Assembly (NCBI GenBank): GCA_026388495.1
Contig: JAPLJQ010000253.1
Span: forward strand, 1 to 12,195
Direction of reading: 5' to 3'
Origin: Deltaproteobacteria bacterium
GTDB taxonomy: Bacteria > Desulfobacterota > Syntrophia > Syntrophales > UBA2185
Length of the DNA stretch: 12,195 bases
In this document: positions 11,587-12,195 of the stretch, piece after piece
How positions within the stretch are numbered: position 1 is the stretch's first letter
Layout: the number at the start of each line of letters is the position of its first letter
Notes under the pieces: generated by a model
What the model was told of the DNA's origin: nothing
What the model saw: the letters and a program-made list of their open reading frames with translations, nothing else
Database searches by the model: none
Program-made: the position numbers and the translations under genes

Positions 11587-12195
11587 TCAGCTTAGTCCTG
11601 ATGACGCTATCTCCTGCCTGGCCTCGTCGAGAAACGTCTTCCACGGGATCACCCGGATGCCGTCCGTCCGGTAGGCATGGGTCCCCCGATACACAACCGC
11701 CGGAGGTACATCGGGGTTGTCGTTGCGGAAAGCCCGCAGCCCCGAGAAGTCGTTACCGCTCACCTCGGTTGCCGATTTGATTTCAAATGCGCCGATCAGC
11801 TTGCCGTGCCTCTCCAGCAACAGGTCCACCTCCGCGCCGGTATTGGTTCTCCAGAAAAAGATTCGCGTTTCCGAGCGGGCATAGTGGAGATAACGATGGA
11901 GTTCAAGGACGATGAACTGCTCAAAGAGGCGCCCTGCCAGGCGCGGGTCGGGCGGTGCAGTTAGGCGGCGGTTTATGGCGTTGGTCACCCCGGTGTCAAA
12001 AAAATAGAACTTCGGATGGGCTACCATTCGTTTGCGCTCGCTCTTCAGCCAGGGCTGAAGACGGAAACCGATGAGGGTATCTTCCAGGATTTCGTAGTAA
12101 GATTGCACAGTCCTGATCGGCAGCCGGCACTCCCTCGCGATATTGGAGAAATTAAGTAGTTCCCCCGAGGCCGATGCTGCCATCTCCAGGAAACG
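11587..12195 (-). CDS. AAA_14/DUF4143 ATP-binding protein (C-terminal part)
   Basis: The gene enters from the right edge; 202 codons are visible, and the frame is still open at 12195 (R-F-L-E before the first Met), so the Met at 12183 is internal. What remains is the DUF4143 part: a winged-helix-like segment (NFSNIARECRLPIRTVQSYY, then EILEDTLIGFRLQPW), the KFYFFDTGVTNAI strand, and a PD-(D/E)xK-like core, GAEVDLLLERHGKLIGAFEIK, with Asp124, Glu138 and Lys140 counted from the first visible codon. The N-terminal AAA_14 ATPase with Walker A and B, expected in these proteins of about 400 aa, lies outside the window. The family is common in bacteria and archaea as solitary accessory genes; its biological role is not settled. 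The stop is TGA at 11589-11587. Confidence 0.88.
   Translation of the reverse strand, partial: RFLEMAASASGELLNFSNIARECRLPIRTVQSYYEILEDTLIGFRLQPWLKSERKRMVAHPKFYFFDTGVTNAINRRLTAPPDPRLAGRLFEQFIVLELHRYLHYARSETRIFFWRTNTGAEVDLLLERHGKLIGAFEIKSATEVSGNDFSGLRAFRNDNPDVPPAVVYRGTHAYRTDGIRVIPWKTFLDEARQEIASSGLS

Noticed and set aside
1..12195. tRNA, rRNA, phage or insertion-sequence genes
   Set aside because: None was recognised on either strand; the repeats seen are REP-like and no transposase motif was found.

Overview
This window looks like a chromosomal segment of a Gram-negative bacterium. I think it is most likely a deltaproteobacterium (Desulfobacterota, Syntrophus/Smithella-like), from the GC-rich codon use, the TGGATTCC…GGAATGACA type palindromic repeats, and the company of MNT, AAA/DUF4143, DUF364 and ABC-F genes. 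The taxonomic guess is inference only; there is no rRNA or other marker in the window.

Left part (1-3000): the first 21 codons of a leftward exported protein (probable lipoprotein) leave the window at base 1. A rightward ABC-F ATPase (YheS/Uup type, TTG start) follows. It converges, with a 2-bp gap, on a leftward OsmC-family gene that has a strong ribosome binding site and its own -35/-10 promoter.

Centre (3000-9390): a 1797-codon gene encodes a striking single-chain machine. In order it has a NorD/CobT-like N-terminal region with an HEAGH motif and a downstream FED motif, a charged helical linker, a VWA domain with an intact MIDAS, ten tandem HEAT-like repeats of about 38 residues, and two AAA+ modules of the MoxR/midasin (AAA_5) class. 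In most bacteria the VWA and the MoxR-type ATPase are separate partner genes (NorD/NorQ, CbbO/CbbQ, CobT/CobS, ViaA/RavA). Here both are fused through a HEAT solenoid, in the reverse order to eukaryotic midasin. A DUF4213/DUF364 protein (a family annotated as putative heavy-metal chelation) follows 59 bp downstream on the same strand and may be co-transcribed. The giant gene and the ABC-F gene each sit behind a nearly identical 38-bp promoter cassette (TTGACA-17-TATGCT).

Right part (9390-11590): this is a decayed accessory zone. It holds an inactivated fragment of an MNT nucleotidyltransferase cut off by an inverted pair of REP-like palindromes, an AT-rich stretch with an operator-like inverted repeat, a 221-aa conserved-looking hypothetical gene, a perfect 18-bp palindrome, and a frameshifted scrap of a LivM-type permease. 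The window closes with the C-terminal two thirds of a leftward AAA_14/DUF4143 ATP-binding protein that runs off the right edge.

The main candidate for something new is the metalloprotease-like/VWA/HEAT/double-AAA+ fusion with its DUF364 neighbour. By analogy it may be a substrate-remodelling or metal-cofactor-insertion chaperone, or a relative of the vWA-MoxR conflict systems. The sequence alone does not decide between these.
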